64,000 bases of DNA, taken from assembly GCF_022539505.1 (NCBI RefSeq), contig NC_061514.1:343650644-343714643 (forward strand), in the 5' to 3' direction. Source of the stretch: Lolium rigidum. Its lineage: Eukaryota; Streptophyta; Magnoliopsida; Poales; Poaceae. This document shows positions 38,718-51,399 of the stretch, one piece after another. The notes beneath the pieces are model-generated. The model had not been told where the DNA came from. It made no database searches and saw nothing but the letters and a program-made list of their open reading frames with translations. A program made the position numbers and the translations under genes. Each line of letters begins with the position of its first letter. The stretch's first letter is position 1.

Positions 38718-41137
38718 TCTCCTCAATTAAACCACTAGTTTGTTCTTCCCATGTCCTAATTCACGGGATCTCCGATCACAAAGGTTGGGTTACCACTATG
38801 GTGTAACATCAACGGGTCTCAAACCCATCTCTCTCGATGCACTTTCTATCACATTACGTGATAGTCCCTTTGTAAAGGGATCTGCCAGGTTTTTGTCTGT
38901 TTGAATATATGTAACAGTTATTACTCCGGAGTTTCGCAATTTCCCGACGGACTTCAAACGTCTCTTGACGTGTCTTGATGACTTCGCGTTATCCTTAGAA
39001 TTGTTCACTTTGACAATTACGAGTTTGATTGTCACAATTCAAAAGGATTGCCGGAACAGGTTTTTGAACCACAGGCAAGTCCATCAAGAGCTCACGCAAC
39101 CATTCGATTCAACAGGTGGTTGTGTCTAAAGCGATAAGTTCTGCTTCCATAGTTGACCTCGTCAATATGGTTTGCTTGCAAGATCTCCATGACATCGCGC
39201 CACCTCCAAAGGTAAATACATACCCACTTGTGGCGTACAGATCAGCTACATCCGAGATCCAATTCGAATCACTATATCCTTCAAGCACAGCTGGGTGCCC
39301 TGAATAGTGAATCCCATAACTCATTGTACCACATAGGTAGCGCATGACCCTATCAAGTGCATGCCAATGATCAGTACCCGGGTTTGACATGAACCTACTC
39401 AACTTGCTAACGGCAAAAGAGATGTCCGGTCTAGTCGCGCTCGCTAAGTACATGAGTGAGCTAACGATCTGAGAATATCTCAATTGATCTACGACAATCC
39501 TCCGGTTCTTGCGTAATGTCACACTCGGGATCATAAGGTGTTGAAGAAGGCTTGCTATCAATATAGCCGAACCGGCTCAAGATCTTCTCAACATAATGGG
39601 ATTGCGTTAGAGTAATCCCACTCTCGTTCTTAATCAGCTTGATGTTCGGAATCACATCGGCTTCTCCCGGATCTTTCATATCAAAGCTCTTTGACAAGAA
39701 AGACTTGACCTGGTGTATTACTTTCATGTTTGTACCAAAGATCAGAATATCATCCACATACAAACATAGTATAACACCTTCGCCCCCACCATGGCGATAG
39801 TAAACGCACTTGTCAGCCTCATTGACAACAAAGCCTACGAAGTCAAAGTTCCGTCAAACTTCTCATGCCATTGCTTAGGTGCTTGTTTCAGGCCATATAA
39901 AGATTTCAGCAACTTGCACACCTTTCTCTCTGCACCTTTTACTACAAACCCATCGAGCTGATCCATATAGATTTCCTCTTCCAACTCTCCATTAAGGAAA
40001 GCTGTCTTTACGTCCATTTGATGAACGATAAGACCATAGAAGGCAGCCATGGATAGTAGTACTCGAATGGTGGTAAGTCTAGCGACAGGTGAATAGGTGT
40101 CGAAGTAATCTTCGCCTTCTCTCTGTGTGTAGCCTTTCGCTACAAGCCGCGCCTTGTACTTTTCAATAGTACCATCAGGTCTTAGCTTCTTCTTGAACAC
40201 CCATTTGCAGCCTACGAGGCTTGCATCCGTGGGGTCGTTCCGACAAGTCCCAAGTTCCATTAGAAAGAATCGAGTCCATCTCATTATGGACAGCTTCTTT
40301 CCGACTCATCCGCATCCGGAGATGCATATGCCTCTCGCAATGGACGTGGGAGTATCATCCACAAGGTACACAATGAAATCATCACCAAAGGATTTTTCAA
40401 TCCTCCGTCTCTTGCTCCGTTTAGGAGCTTCATTGTCATCCTTCTCAATAACAATCTCATGTGATTGTTCAAAATACTCATTAGATGTACTAGATTCAGG
40501 AACTATCTCAGTAGAAATTCTAGCAATGCAATGCATATCTTTCATAGGAAACATATTCTCAAAGAATGTTGCATCACGAGATTCCATAATAGTATCAACA
40601 TGCATATCGAGTACTTCAGATTGAACTACTAAAAATCTATAGCCTACACTCCGCGGAGCATAACCTAGAAAGATACAATCCACTCGTCTTTGGTCCGAGT
40701 TTGCGCTTCTTAGTAATTGGAATATTGACTTTCGCCAAACATCCCCATGTGCGCAAATACGAAAGTGATGGTTTTCTCCCGGACCACTCCTCGTAAGGGG
40801 TTTTATCTTTATTCTTGTTAGGAACTCTATTCAGGACATGACATGAAGTCAACAAAGCCTCCCCCCACCATGCCTTTGATAAACCAGCGGTGGCTAACAT
40901 GGAATTCACCAAGTCGGTCGGCGTGCGGTTTTTCCTCTCGGCAACCCCGTTTGATTGGGGCGAATAGGGAGGCGTCCTCTCATGAATAATACCATGTTCC
41001 TCACAGAATTCATCAAAGATTTTAGGAAAATACTCGCCACCACGATCCGACCTAAGACGCTTGATCTTTCTCTCTAGTTGATTTTCAACTTCGGCCTTAT
41101 AAATTTTAAAGTAGTCTAAAGCTTCATCTGGGCCGGG
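38718..41137 (-). pseudogene. Ty1-copia pol fragment: integrase part, reverse transcriptase, RNase H
   Basis: Read leftwards. The integrase C-terminal half spans 40640-41130, with LRSDRGGEYFPKIFDEFCEE and YSPQSNGVAERKNRT. A variable linker follows at 40284-40640. The reverse transcriptase spans 39540-40230, with [48 protein letters not shown] and the active-site MYVDDILIFG at about 39735-39763. RNase H spans 38800-39480, with RPDISFAVSKLSRFMSNPGT and the closing LADPFTKGLSRNVIE. Integrase precedes RT, the copia order. Gag, protease and both LTRs are missing. Several frame changes (near 39470, 39780, 40290 and 40640) and a loss near 39020-39100 show decay. The left edge coincides exactly with the CACTA terminus at 38717. 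Confidence 0.9.
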
Positions 41138-41185
41138 ACTAATGCTCCTTACAGCTCCAAACGAAAGATCCATTTTCTACTAGTG
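41138..41185 (-). mobile_element. Short remnant of another CACTA terminus
   Basis: On the minus strand it reads CACTAGTAGAAAATGG and then, 20 bp further, GTAAGGAGCATTAGTCCCGG, the layout of many grass CACTA ends (CACTAGTAGAAAA followed by TTAGTCCCGG). It is joined directly to the copia integrase. AAC follows at 41186-41188. Confidence 0.6.
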
Positions 41186-41444
41186 AACCTCCATCGCCAA
41201 AGTCGTCGTCGATGAGCCGACAATGGCATACATACATACTACTCCTACATATACATACAATATATATTCGTACAAATAAGTTAGGCCAAGCGGGTTTTAG
41301 GGCTATGTATACCTGTATAGGTTTTTTAACGCGAGCATGCCCTTAATTATGAAGGGGTGTCGAGTTATCTTAGCCGTTTATGTGTTTAAATTTGTGTACT
41401 TGTTCTGTTAGCGTCATTTAACATGCTAGTGTTAGCCCACTATC

Positions 41445-42445
41445 TGTTGGATAATTAGGCACAATTTCCATGATTAATTCCAGAATATAAAACATGATGG
41501 CAGCAACTACTAACATGTGAAACTCAAACATACTAGATGCATTAATCAACATGAGTAGCAGCAGCGCAAACGGTAAAGCATCCATCGCTAAACAGATCGA
41601 GATATGTCGCACGTACCGATCTGGTGGAGGTGGCGGTGGAGGTGTAGCAGATGATGTCGCAGCAGTAACGTTGTTGATGACAACGTTGTTGACGATGGGG
41701 ACGACGGGTCGAAGTAGACGACGTTGAAGACGACGGTAGGCAGCACCGCCCGACTTGGACGGAAGGCGACCCGTGATGAAGAGCTTGAGCAGTCGCGCAG
41801 AGCGCTTCCCAAAAACCTAATTCGCCCTCTCCCGTACAGGATCGCAAGGACGAGCGGTTCCGGAGACCTGCTCTCCCGTTCGTCGATGCACGTCGGTTGA
41901 TGGGATGGAGTAGGCTACGATGGCGGCGCAAGCAGAGAGAGGTGGAAACCCTAACTCGTGTATTGGATGTATTTCTGCGGTAGCCGGGCAAGAGATTATA
42001 TAGGCTCGGGAAACCCTAGGCAACGTGGGCCACGCCCACGTCGCACGAACGTTTCGAGTCGGTTACAGATAGCCCACGATCCGGGAGCGACCCGAACCGA
42101 CTAAGGAAAGTCTCGGCTCGAGGCTCAATCCACTCAACACGAGCGCGGCGCGCGCGCCGTGACGTGTCGAGTCGAGACGAGCGAGGAGGAGGAGGAGGAG
42201 CGCGCGCGTGTAGCACTCCTTTTCTCACTCACTTACTAGTGGTGGAACAACCCACCTTATAAGGTGGTCTAACTTCCTCCCAACTTTCCATGTGGGACTA
42301 AACTTCCCACCTCTTGCCACTCCCTAGTGAGCTGCCACCAACTTGGGCTCAAACTCACAAGGCTGCCACTAAGTGGGCTTTGAGATTTATAGGGAAAATC
42401 TGAAATCTATTATGGGCCACCAGATGTGGACCCAATATTTCAACA
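41445..42445 (-). mobile_element. Solo LTR, 1001 bp, with perfect CTATC target duplication
   Basis: The ends are TGTTGGATAA on the left and TATTTCAACA on the right. CTATC is present at both 41440-41444 and 42446-42450. Transcription probably runs on the minus strand, starting TGTTGAAATATTGGG, because CCTATATAATCTC at about 41993-42006 is a good TATA box in that direction. No internal domain lies between the duplications, so it arose by recombination between two LTRs. TGTTG termini favour a copia element, but without internal sequence this is tentative. Confidence 0.85.
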
Positions 42446-45400
42446 CTATCATGTCTACGTCAAGCACATGCATGGTGCAAAACTGAACTATCAGTTAGTA
42501 CTACGAAAATTATTTGTGTATATATATGTTCGTGCCAGGTCAAGTACATGTCAGTGCGCCAGCTTATTATTTGTGTATATATATGATCGATACCTTGTAT
42601 CATAGCACTTTTTCAAGGGGTCGGAGGACAGGGACAAGGAGAGAAAAGCCCGATGGCACAGTCGATCCGTAGTCATGGATCCAAGTCAATCATACGTGGC
42701 GGCAATTACTTAAAAACATCCAGCCACTTGAATGTTGCCTCGCGTTACATGAACATCATCGATCCATATAGATTGCTTCGCTATATATATCGTTTGGGTA
42801 CGTACCCGTGTACTTGCATGGCGTTTTCTAGGCGTAAGATGCATGGAAGCTTCCTCCCTTGAAGCCAGTCCATCTGCTAAGCGGCAATAACAACTGGTTT
42901 AATCAATCAAATAATATCCTACTTTGCACTAGAAGTTTAGTTAACCTCTTTGCAGAAATTTGCAGGGTCAACATGTCGGTGACGTACGTATTTCTCGAAG
43001 ATGTCACTTTCGAATTATATTTCTTTGAACAAGCTTTGCAATCTGTAGTGGTTTCTGTTGGAAGTGCATTACTGCTAGTACATGCTATGGTTTAATGATC
43101 AATTATCTAAGTATATCAAATTTGCACTGGTAGGGTTGCCTGCCTGTCCGGTTAAAGTACTGTGGCAAAAGCATGCGATCGCGAATTCTGATTTCTTATA
43201 AAAGAGAGAGAGAGCTAGCTAGATTGCTGCCAAACAAAAGCAAAAAAATAATGCAATGTGACTAGGTTTGGTGATTGGGCGTGATATGGGAAGATGCGAC
43301 TGTTAGCTGACCTTTGGCTGATTTCAGGATTTTCTGTTGCTAGCCACAGTCAGGTCGGCTGCATGATTAATCATTTATTTGTGACATAAAAATGATTGTA
43401 TATATATTAAGACACTGAATATAGTCTACAACTCTGCATGAACAGTCTGGCCGGCATTAGACTATTAGTTGTTTTCGCGTGTCTAGCTTGCAAATCAACC
43501 GGTCAGATATGCGCAATCTTTCTGTTTCGGCCGGTATGATAAATCCAACGAATATACATACATATTGATTTATTTGATTCAGGTAGCACACAGATCGATT
43601 CTTGCTAGCTAGCTATATTTTGTATATGCTGGATACGGTTATGGGCATGAAATTAACATGTAGATGACAAAAATCTGGGCATAAATTTCACCAGGACGGC
43701 ACTAAGTGAGGGTGTCACGAGCGAGTGTTTGCTTAATCAATTCTGTCTCTAGATTGCGGTATCTAGTGCCATGTTTTGGTCTTTTGTTCCATACGAGTTG
43801 GCCAAATAATTATTGAAATGATCAGGTAGATTTGATTTGGTTCCAGCACATCGATCGATTCCTGCTGCAATATGGGAAGATACGGTTGCATTTAAATAGC
43901 ACACTACGTACCTTTTGGCACCTTTGTGATGCAACCTTAAACACATTGATATCATGAGTTTCTAATTGATCATGAAATTTGAATGCGCATAGTCTGTATT
44001 TGTGTGAAGACAAAGCTAGCTCACATGCCCAACTAAGTATTAACACCTTTAAGTCCGAGGCAGTTAGCCCGGGATATGGCAAGGAGATCGTTTGCGTCTT
44101 GGCAGGAATGGTTTCAAATGACATAATTAGAAAGGTGGAGAGGTCACTCAAGATGAGCAAAATAAGAAGGAGAAGCATGACTACATGATTGACCTATTTT
44201 GGGTTGTTGCATTTCTCGCGGTTGAAGTAGGTTCCTTGAGTTTGTTGTTTTGTGTAGTTGGTCGGAAAGTCGTTGGATGTTGTTGGCTTGTGGTTTTGTG
44301 TAACGCGGTTTTTACCCGATTTTTCGTTAATTAACTAGGTAAATTTCTTCTCAATTAATAGATTGGGGCAAAGCTTTTGCCTCCATTTTTTTTAAAAAAA
44401 ACTCTTGTTCAGATCTTAATGAAGTGCAACGGAATGCCGATAAACCACATCCGCAAAGTGTGTCCACGCTCTGATTTTTTGTTACAGAGTTCCCAAATTC
44501 TTATAAACGACCAAGCTGCTCTTCCTCAGCAAAATATAAAGTCAGATTGCAACTTTTTGTCTGGCCGCCTTGGAAAACGGGAGGCAATCGCGCCAGCACA
44601 GGCTGGATGCATATTTGGAAACAAATCTGCATTGTCCGATTGTGCAGGCACGCATGCACACTAGCTGCACCTAGCGATTGAGTCCTCTCTTTGAAGACCA
44701 TTATATATCTATGGTAGATCGAATTGCAATCGATCTTGGCCGTGTGTTTCCTTTTCTTCTGCTTTTTTAGGTGACAACGATAGTTTTTGATTTGCTCTGG
44801 CAGACTCTCCACTAGTCCAGTTTGGTTCTACTTTTGGCCCGATTGTGACCAGATCTTATGATTAGGCTTCTCTCCCTATCTGCTCTATCAAGAGCTAGTA
44901 TACTATACCATCGTAAATCCTCATTGTGTACATGATCACTTCGGTGAGGCTAAATTCTGTGGGAGTGGGACTCTTGAAAGTAGCCACATACATAAATGGG
45001 GTGTGCACTGCATTCAAGTTTTAAAAGGCGGTGAAAAAGCTCTCACACTAGCAGCTAGATGGATACTACTCTTTATTTGAGCACTTTAGCAAAAAATAAT
45101 TCCATCGAAAACCACTAACTAGCTAGAGCACACAACCTCGGCGAGGGAATATATTAGCTAGTGCGCGAGCTTGGACAAGGAAATGGCAAAAAGAAGGCGT
45201 CCGAACGGTATTGCAAAGCCTCCAGAGAAATTAGGATGCTTTTCGCGGATGGCTCATCGTTAAGAACTGATTGTAGCATGCTTTTCGCGGATGGCTCATC
45301 GTTGTGAACTGGCTGAGCTATTAGCTTATCAAGAAAAGCCTCACTTGCGGTACCACGAAGATAAAAACAATAATTCAAGTTGATAAATCTATTATATACT

Positions 45401-46129
45401 AAAAGCAAAATAAGGGAGTTTTTTAAGACACCAGGTTAATCCACATACGCTAAAAAATATGAACTAGTGATTTTTGTCTTAACATCTGAGATTAAAAGAT
45501 AAAAACTGTTACATACAACAATTTGTGTGTACAAAAGTAAACTCATGGCATGTAACAGCCATGCATATGGGCACACACACGTGTTCTGTTAGATAGATTT
45601 TCAAGAAAAAAAACTGTGTACGCAATTAAACGGATTGATAGATAGATTTTGTTTAATAAAAAATATTAATCGTGGTATGGAAGGCCACGTCCTTCAACTT
45701 CATATGGCACGACGGACTTGACGTACAAGATTAGAACTCTAGTGAAACGGAGTAAAACATGTCCTACGATTCAGTTATGATTCGATTACCATGTGCGAAG
45801 TTATACAATGTTTGTGCTAGCAGTTTCAGATTCTAAACATGTCACGTACAAATGCCCTTAAGCCTACAAAGAAATAACAAAATATTACGGCAACGATGCT
45901 AATCATGTCTGTCTATGAAGATCTTGTACTACTTTGTGTGCGTCACCATTCCGGCAGATATTATTTTTCCAATTTGAACAATTTTATATTAGCTTCAAAC
46001 AAGTCAAGTATTTTACGTGCGTGCTCCCGCGATCAATTAGATGAATGATTTTCGACCGGGTCAGCCTGATTAAAAACTGGAAAAAATAGCCTGAGTGCCT
46101 AACATGCATGTTTAAATAATTTTCAACTG
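42446..46129. other. Low-repeat intergenic stretch
   Basis: AT-rich sequence with frequent GCTAGCTAG and TATATAT phrases and no recognised transposon core. A TATAAAAGAGAGAGAGAGC stretch lies at 43198. A short duplication occurs at 45234-45321. Open frames here are short and composition-driven. I see no gene I can support. Confidence 0.5.
45234..45321. repeat. Short tandem duplication around GCTTTTCGCGGATGGCTCAT
   Basis: GATGCTTTTCGCGGATGGCT with flanking CATCGTT and GAACTG occurs twice, about 45 bp apart. In the minus-strand frame 45154-45408 it gives a repeated NDEPSAKS peptide. That frame lacks any other recognisable feature. Confidence 0.8.
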
Positions 46130-46230
46130 CTCCCTCGGTCCCAGTAAAAATGTCTTAGATACGTCTATATTTAAATATATCTAGATACTATATTTAAAAA
46201 ATTAAGACATTTTTTTATGGACGGGGAGTA
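46130..46230. mobile_element. Stowaway-type MITE
   Basis: The left end CTCCCTCGGTCCCAGTAAAA and the right end (reverse complement CTCCCCGTCCATAAAAAAA) are inverted repeats followed on both sides by ATGTCTTA. They match the CTCCCTCCGTCCC terminus of grass Stowaway elements. About 100 bp. The flanking TA is preserved on the right only. Confidence 0.75.
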
Positions 46231-48640
46231 TATAATTTGAACTGATATATAGTTTGGATCATATACCTTATATATGAAGGCACCATTAGAACAAAACATA
46301 TACGTGGAAGTCGTACAATTATAACATAATCAAGATTCAATTGACAAAAAAAAGATAATCAAATGCAGTGTGCAAAGTGGGAATTTGAGATTAACGTACT
46401 TCATAGTTAATAAATACTTTTTGACTTATGGAAAAGGTTGGAGGTTGATAAGAGCCTTACAAAGTTGACTCGGATTAATTTTTCTTTGCCAAAATTGTGA
46501 ACTAACAATCCCAAAAAAACACGACAAAGCAAGCAAATATATTTCCCGCTTGCTAGGCAGCCCGGGCCAGCCATTTGAGCTGCACGTTTGTACATTAAAC
46601 ACATGGTAAAAATAGATACACCACTAAAGAGTGGGAAGACAATTGTAGATTGAGTAGAGAAAGTAGCAGCTTATATATGCCGAACTTGTCTAGCTAGAGA
46701 TATATCAGGTTAAAAAGGAAATGTATGTATATACACTAGCTACAAGCTAGAACGTGGTTGAGTATGTTTAATTTAGCACCGACTTATCATGAGATATGGA
46801 AATTAAATGCCATTCGACTGAAATATAACATCACGTAAATTTATAGTTTTATCTACTTCTTTAACTATCACTTTGAAACGACACACATGGCTTTGTCACC
46901 ACTGATGTCCCCATTCGCCTACAAATGTAAGATAATTATGATACTCGCATATGTGATACTTTGTTTACCATGGTTGAAGCCATAATTATAGTTGCAAAAT
47001 TATATATGTGTCTTAACACATATATGAAAATAATGTGATTCTCATTGGAACATATCTTTATTTCTCTACCATCCTAAACCACTAAAGATGATCCCCTCGC
47101 ATTTGGGCTGTGCTAGTTTTAAATTAACAAAATCAAACATGTCGACAGACTACTACCTAAGATTTTAAAAAATAGAACAACAAGAAATTTGGTTGATATT
47201 ACGACCTAGATCGGCAACTAATTTTCTTGTGTAGGGGTCGCCAAAATAAATCTGCCCACATTCGGCACATCTCTGGAACTTACTTTGAAAGTTACGTAGG
47301 CACCTCTAGCGGCAAACCGCCAACTATAAACCCTTACACAACAAGTTTTTCTTTTTCTTTTGCCCCCGCTTTGTTAATCCAACTGCGAAGGCCATATCCG
47401 AGTGGCAGTGCAAGTCCATTATAGTATGTCTCCTATAATAAAGGGAAATCGTCCATGCATCTAGATATTTGTGTACATAACACCAGTACATATGTAGGTC
47501 GATCGATCAAGATGCCGGCATTAAATTACAAGTGCATACACACTCACGTTGTACCTAGTGAGTGTCGTGACAACTATCTAAATATTCCCAATTTCGTATC
47601 TTTGCAAACGGACAGACAAATGGAGTTGGAGAAGTCACCATGGCCTCCTTGCACTACTTGGCAGTACTGCGAGCAAGACACCAATCTTCAGGCAAGCATG
47701 CAGAAGAACAATGAGGATGAGTGGAGCTAATGCTTTCCTTGTTCCAGGTTCCAACAACTGGCATGGCTGTACCTAAAGCGTTTTGTTTTGTCACTTGAAC
47801 CACCAACTTGCTTGTAGCATCTTTAAGGAATTAGTCTTCTGGCTCTCCTCTGGCCCGCTGCAAAAGTATAGAAGGAAAAGGATATCTATTAGGACTAGGC
47901 ATAATTAAATTCAAGCAAGAAACTTACTATACCTAACCTAGAGAATTCTAGTTAATTTAATTACTTCACTTCCTAGTTTCTTCTTTTTCTTCCTATAGAC
48001 CACATCCAGAGTTTACTCTGTATTGAAGGATGTTGAAAAGTAATTAAGAGTATCTCATGCATATCAAGTGAAACTTGTTGAATATAATTGCCTAGACTTT
48101 TTCATAAGATCGGTATGTTGGTTGAACTAGCTAGAGTATGCAATTTCACACTGTATGAGAGCCACAACGATCATGTATCAAATCTTAGCCAACACGGTGT
48201 CAAAAAAAATATTTGCGGTCTCCATTATAAAGATTCAACAGTAAAGGTCACGTAAAACATAGTATCAAACCTACTACATCTTGGGTTTAATCCTAGTCAA
48301 CCTAGTATTAAAAACACAAAAAAATATTGAGGGACCCCATGTGTCTAAAATAAAAAGGTCACCGGAGAGTAGGTGTTGAATTAAATTTCTTAGATAGTCC
48401 GTTCCACGAAATCGGCCTTTTTAATTGAACTGGTTAGACTTACCTTGTAAGATATCGCTTCCTTCTCTTCTGAATTTATGGTAGCAAGTTCTTAGGTTTG
48501 CAGTTGCTTATACGCTAATCTCATACCAGTAGGTATAGTTAGTCTATAGTTCGATACATTACGAATGGTCAATTCTTGTCATGGCATGTATCAACCTCTC
48601 CATTCCGCAACAAATGTTCCTTTAATTGTCTATCACGAAA
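46231..48640. other. Intergenic stretch without a supported gene
   Basis: AT-rich. The plus-strand frame 47455-47730 ends with an acidic, glutamine-rich tail (QMELEKSPWPPCTTWQYCEQ) and could be a last exon, but no upstream exon or family match was found. Confidence 0.4.
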
Positions 48641-48689
48641 GTCCCAATGCTGAATAAAGGCGGCGGTCCTCGGATTCTTCTCACACCAA

Positions 48690-49405
48690 GTTGAAGATCT
48701 GTCTGATGCTTGTTCCCATCAGTCTGGATGAATTGTCGCGTTTCGGAAGACCCTGCCGCAAAATTCATTTTGCGGATAATACCTGAAGATTGCTGGATTG
48801 GGTGCTTTCAGTCGTGCACACTCATGTTTTTTTATCTGACCGTTTGGCTTCAGAGGGGGCGCTTCAAAGCTTTGCTGGTTGTTAATATAATGGAGCTTGT
48901 TTTCTCTCCATGGTGTTGGCGGAGAAGGTCATGAAAGTCGAGATCAGCGGAATAGCAATGGTGGTCGGATCTTGGTGGTGATGTAGAATTGACTTGGTGC
49001 TTCGTAACTTGAAACAACGACATGTATGTGGGGGCGACTGCACAGAAGTTCAGAGTCGTATCTTTTAGGGTGAAAATCTAAGATCTGACCCTAATTAGTT
49101 GGCCTGGCAATGTTCTTATTGAAGGCATTGTTTTGAGAGTGGGGACTTTCTTCAGGGTGAAAACCTAAGATCTATGATCGGGCGATGGCAACGTTTGTGC
49201 ACTGTTTCTTTCTTGGTGTTGTCTTGGTGCTGTCAGTGTTGCTGTTTCAAGAAATGGATCACTGTAGTGAGATTTTTTTTTGTAATTCTTCTATTTTTTT
49301 CGGTTGTGTGCATCATTTACGCCATTAGGGCATAACATTGTTGCAGAGCCTGGTTGTAATTGGTATCTCCACGATATTGATATATGCTCTTTATCTGAAA
49401 AAATT
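48690..49405 (+). mobile_element. LINE 3'-end fragment
   Basis: The tail reads GGTTGTAATTGGTATCTCC and then GATATTGATATATGCTCTTT before ATCTGAAAAAA. This resembles the 3' UTR ends of grass LINEs as I recall them. Upstream, GGGTGAAAA.CTAAGATCT occurs twice (49069 and 49156), followed by GGGCGATGGC, also typical. No reverse transcriptase domain is present, so it is a 5'-truncated insertion. Confidence 0.5.
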
Positions 49406-50428
49406 GCGAGTCTGTGGCAGGCATAGAGACTTCTTAGGCAGCTTGAGATATGGTTCTCTTTAGTAATAGTGCATACAACACGACGGTCGGTTATACGGTA
49501 TTGTACATATGGAAGAAGATTATGCCATTCAATAATAATGTAGGAGTACACATGAGAGGTAGATATGGGTATCAATGCAAGCATCATGCACTGATTGAAC
49601 TTAACATATTTTTCTCAGGTGAAAGAAGATGTGATTTTTGTAACTTTAAGGCAGTGATATACACTTTCTACGATCTGATCCGATCATATGTAATCGATAC
49701 GGTCCCCTAGGCATCTAGTACATTGTATTGTCTAGTAGGTGAAGGGGCATATTGAGCTACTTCACGTGACGAATAGATGATGCTGACATTTTTACCGGTG
49801 ATTTCCTAGGTACATCTGTCCTCTCTCACACATGCATATCGACTGAGAATCGAGAGAGATCTCCTGGTTGCTCTCTATGTTCCAAAAGCATGCATGTTTA
49901 CGTGAATGTCTAGAATTGACGACCAAGCATCAAGCTAGTTAAACACCTATCGACCTCTCAAATTAGCATCTTTAAAGTGATGGAACGAGATCACAACTTT
50001 ACGCCTTGATTCTTCGCTCATGTTTCCTCTATCGCAGGGATTATATGCTCATGCTAATTGCTGATTTGCACGCCTCGAAGTTCGAAAACATTGACAAATC
50101 GTATCAGAACGTGCTTAGCTAGCTAGGCCGGCTGCTTGAGCACTTTATTCCAATATAAACATTTCGTGTGAGGAATGCTTGATGCAAGTGGCAGCAACAG
50201 TGTGCTCTAGAAGGCACTAAGTACTTGCTTAAGCCTTGATTAGGCCGGCTTGGAATTTTGGAACTCGATCGCAGAGTGACACGCACGCCGAGTTGAAAAG
50301 GGTGCACGCTTGAATTTGCACATCTGGAAATGAAGAAGTAGCCGTGCAGAAGCTGCTAGAGAACCGAACTTTAGTTAGGTGGAGGCAGATCTTTGACTAA
50401 TGGCGCCATCAGTCCAGGCATCATGCAT
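49406..50428. other. Intergenic stretch, nothing recognised
   Basis: No repeat, terminus or domain found. Short frames only. Confidence 0.4.
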
Positions 50429-50595
50429 CTTTTTTTTTCAACCGGGCTTCCACCCCTTTTCATTGCATTCAACGGAAATACCATGTTGGGAAGTAAATAC
50501 AACGAAGAAAAGGAGTAGGGAGAAGGAATCGAGTTGGTGCAGCTGTGGATAGAATCCACTATGGGGAAAAAACCTGATACCACAAACCAAACCTC
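50429..50595 (-). mobile_element. LINE 3'-end fragment, antisense
   Basis: TTTTTTTTTCAACCGGGCTT and a CCACCCCTTTTCATTG block form the reverse complement of a common plant LINE tail followed by poly(A). No coding sequence is left. Confidence 0.5.
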
Positions 50596-50603
50596 GGTCA
50601 CTA

Positions 50604-50712
50604 CAAAACAAGGGGTATTTCCCCTTTTCATTGAAGTGTATTGAGGAGTATTAAATTCCATTTAATTTAATTTTTCCCTAATACACTTCAATATACTTGG
50701 GGTGGGGATTAA
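50604..50712. repeat. Foldback element of about 110 bp
   Basis: ATTGAAGTGTATTGAGG (50631-50647) is nearly the reverse complement of CCCTAATACACTTCAAT (50677-50693). The flanks AAGGGGTATTTCCCC and TTGGGGTGGGGATT extend the pairing loosely. It is probably a MITE. The preceding CACTACAAAACAAGG resembles a CACTA terminus. Confidence 0.55.
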
Positions 50713-50865
50713 TCGGACATGGCCTAATGTAATAATGTGGCGTCTGGAAACTCGGACAACAAGAGAGAGAGTGTGCTTCGCTTTATTACAGTTCCTGTAG
50801 CATGAATTTTGTGCACGGCAAAAAATAGTCGGCCTCAACACAACATTGCATCGCACCTCGGTCCA

Positions 50866-51215
50866 ACCGGTTATAGGAAAAGAAGAGAGAGGGTTTAGCA
50901 ATCTAGGCTTTCCACGCTTATTATAACCGGATTGCTAAAACTTCTAATTATGCATATGTAGTCCAAATCATTCAATAATAAATTTATATCAAACAAAAAT
51001 AAAATCCAAAAAACAGGAAATATACTACAACACAATGTTCATTGATAAAACACAATTCTAATGAAGCAAATCACAAAGTTCATAGAAGCCGAACATCTCA
51101 ATCATTCATTTTGTTGACCACTCCACTTCCACCATTCCTGAGTGAGATCTTGTTAAAGTTGTTGGTGAGTCATTGCATCTCAAATCTCATGGTGAAATTG
51201 AAGGAAGTGTCTGAT
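50866..51215 (+). repeat. Dispersed direct repeat, copy 1
   Basis: Collinear with 59815-60200. Shared blocks include GGTTATAGGAA, TCTAATTATGCATATG, AATAAAATCCAAAAAA, ATGAAGCAAATCACAAA and TGAGTGAGATCTTGTT. In both places the repeat follows antisense LINE-like sequence. It may be the 5' part of the same retroelement or a separate repeat. Confidence 0.8.
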
Positions 51216-51399
51216 GCATCTATCTGTATGGGAAATTCGCTACTGAAAGGTCCCACCCAGTGTCCCCTTCCTCCCCCACGCCGCCTTCCGACCAAAGGGA
51301 GTATACAATTTCATCTTCGGGAAACTCATGCCCGATAGTGAGACTGCCTGTTGAACGCCTGATGGCACCTTGCTCAGGGGTACATGAATATTTTCTAGA

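Noticed and set aside
38733..41185. A small CACTA with AAC target duplication enclosing the copia fragment
   Set aside because: The left CACTAG lies within sequence that reads naturally as the copia 3' region, and the two ends do not form an inverted repeat beyond CACTAGT. A 3-bp match is weak evidence.
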